Positions 63,819 through 64,000 of a stretch of 64,000 nucleotides of DNA are shown one piece after another. The notes beneath the pieces were generated by a model. The model worked only from the letters and a program-made list of their open reading frames with translations, had not been told where the DNA came from and made no database searches. Each line of letters begins with the position of its first letter. The first letter of the stretch is position 1. This DNA comes from Corynebacterium sp. MSK297 (lineage in GTDB: Bacteria > Actinomycetota > Actinomycetes > Mycobacteriales > Mycobacteriaceae), in assembly GCF_030232885.1 (NCBI RefSeq), contig NZ_JASPGD010000001.1:357701-421700 (forward strand), read 5' to 3'. The position numbers and the translations under genes were made by a program.

Positions 63819-64000
63819 GGTTACCCTCGTTTAGTGGACACCCGATTAATGCGGATCTTGTGTCCGTAAGAGAGGATGCTCATTGTGAGTCAACAACGCC
63901 AGAAATACACACCTGAGTACCGGCGTGAAGCCGCGAACCTAGTAATCGAGTCAGAACGCCCAATTGCTCATGTAGCTAAGGAGATTGGCGTCGGACCAGG
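63819..64000 (+). mobile_element. left end of an IS3 family element, truncated by window edge
   Basis: The sequence right after the IS1249-like fragment carries TAGTGGACAC and GTGTCC segments of the kind found at IS3 family ends, followed within 70 bases by an OrfA-type start. Only the left end is visible; the exact terminal repeat cannot be set. Confidence 0.6.
63885..64000 (+). CDS. IS3 family transposase OrfA (HTH), partial
   Basis: About 38 residues are visible before the right edge: MSQQRQKYTPEYRREAANLV and IAHVAKEIGVGPG, the start of the OrfA helix-turn-helix of IS3 family elements, which binds the element ends. The start is GTG at 63885 with an AGAGAGG site about 9 bases upstream. The rest of OrfA and the DDE OrfB would lie beyond the window. 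Confidence 0.8.
   Translation, partial: MSQQRQKYTPEYRREAANLVIESERPIAHVAKEIGVGP

Overview
The window looks like about 64 kb of a Corynebacterium chromosome. No 16S is present, so the genus is inferred from gene content and order: a class II DAHP synthase, tandem NlpC/P60 peptidases, a ctaC-ctaF / ctaE-qcrCAB respiratory cluster, the ltsA asparagine synthetase, an actinobacterial E2 next to lipB-lipA, glnE-glnA2, an RNase H/phosphatase fusion beside rnpB, and DUF3043 and DUF4191 membrane proteins. The order matches what I recall from the aroG-to-glnA2 region of C. glutamicum. Many genes have a -10 hexamer ending 6 to 8 bases before the start codon, as expected for the leaderless mRNAs common in this genus. 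The species cannot be fixed from the sequence alone.

Region 1 (1-6.4 kb, minus strand) holds the N-terminal part of DAHP synthase, an RNase AS-like exoribonuclease, a small membrane protein, two lipid/sugar enzymes (acyltransferase-3, PlsC), a ROK glucokinase and two secreted NlpC/P60 peptidoglycan peptidases. Region 2 (7.1-13.6 kb, minus) encodes the bc1-aa3 supercomplex: qcrB, qcrA, qcrC, ctaE, ctaF and ctaC. Their assembly factor SURF1 lies apart at 46.6 kb. Region 3 (14-28 kb) carries ltsA, erpA, a CobT-like protein lacking its catalytic Glu, ilvE, a leucyl aminopeptidase, a two-lipoyl-domain E2, an MFS carrier, lipB, lipA and DUF4191. E2, LipB and LipA form a lipoate-use block.

Region 4 (28-53 kb) mixes housekeeping and cell-envelope genes: an RDD protein, a GDSL lipoprotein hydrolase, a NUDIX enzyme, a trypsin-like lipoprotein, thrC, an MFS carrier, glnE, glnA2, a degenerate galactokinase homologue, rnpB, RNase H/phosphatase, a zinc-ribbon coiled-coil protein, a NIF3-like protein, a low-molecular-weight PTPase, SURF1, two overlapping YhgE/Pip membrane proteins and a 2H phosphoesterase.

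Region 5 (53.2-64 kb) has an accessory character. It contains a HepT/MntA toxin-antitoxin pair, a butanediol dehydrogenase, an overlapping pair of small unknown genes, a PAP2 phosphatase, a RelA/SpoT-domain protein with a 66-aa partner, a secreted protease, AlkB, a Fic protein behind an elaborate repeat array, an L7/L12-like small protein and a cluster of damaged IS elements (IS481, IS1249-like, IS3).

The most interesting signals are the RelA/SpoT plus 66-aa module, the Fic gene with its multi-copy operator-like repeats, the overlapping small-gene pair, the CobT and galactokinase homologues that have lost catalytic residues, and a recurrent pattern of short tandem repeats that begin at or next to stop codons.
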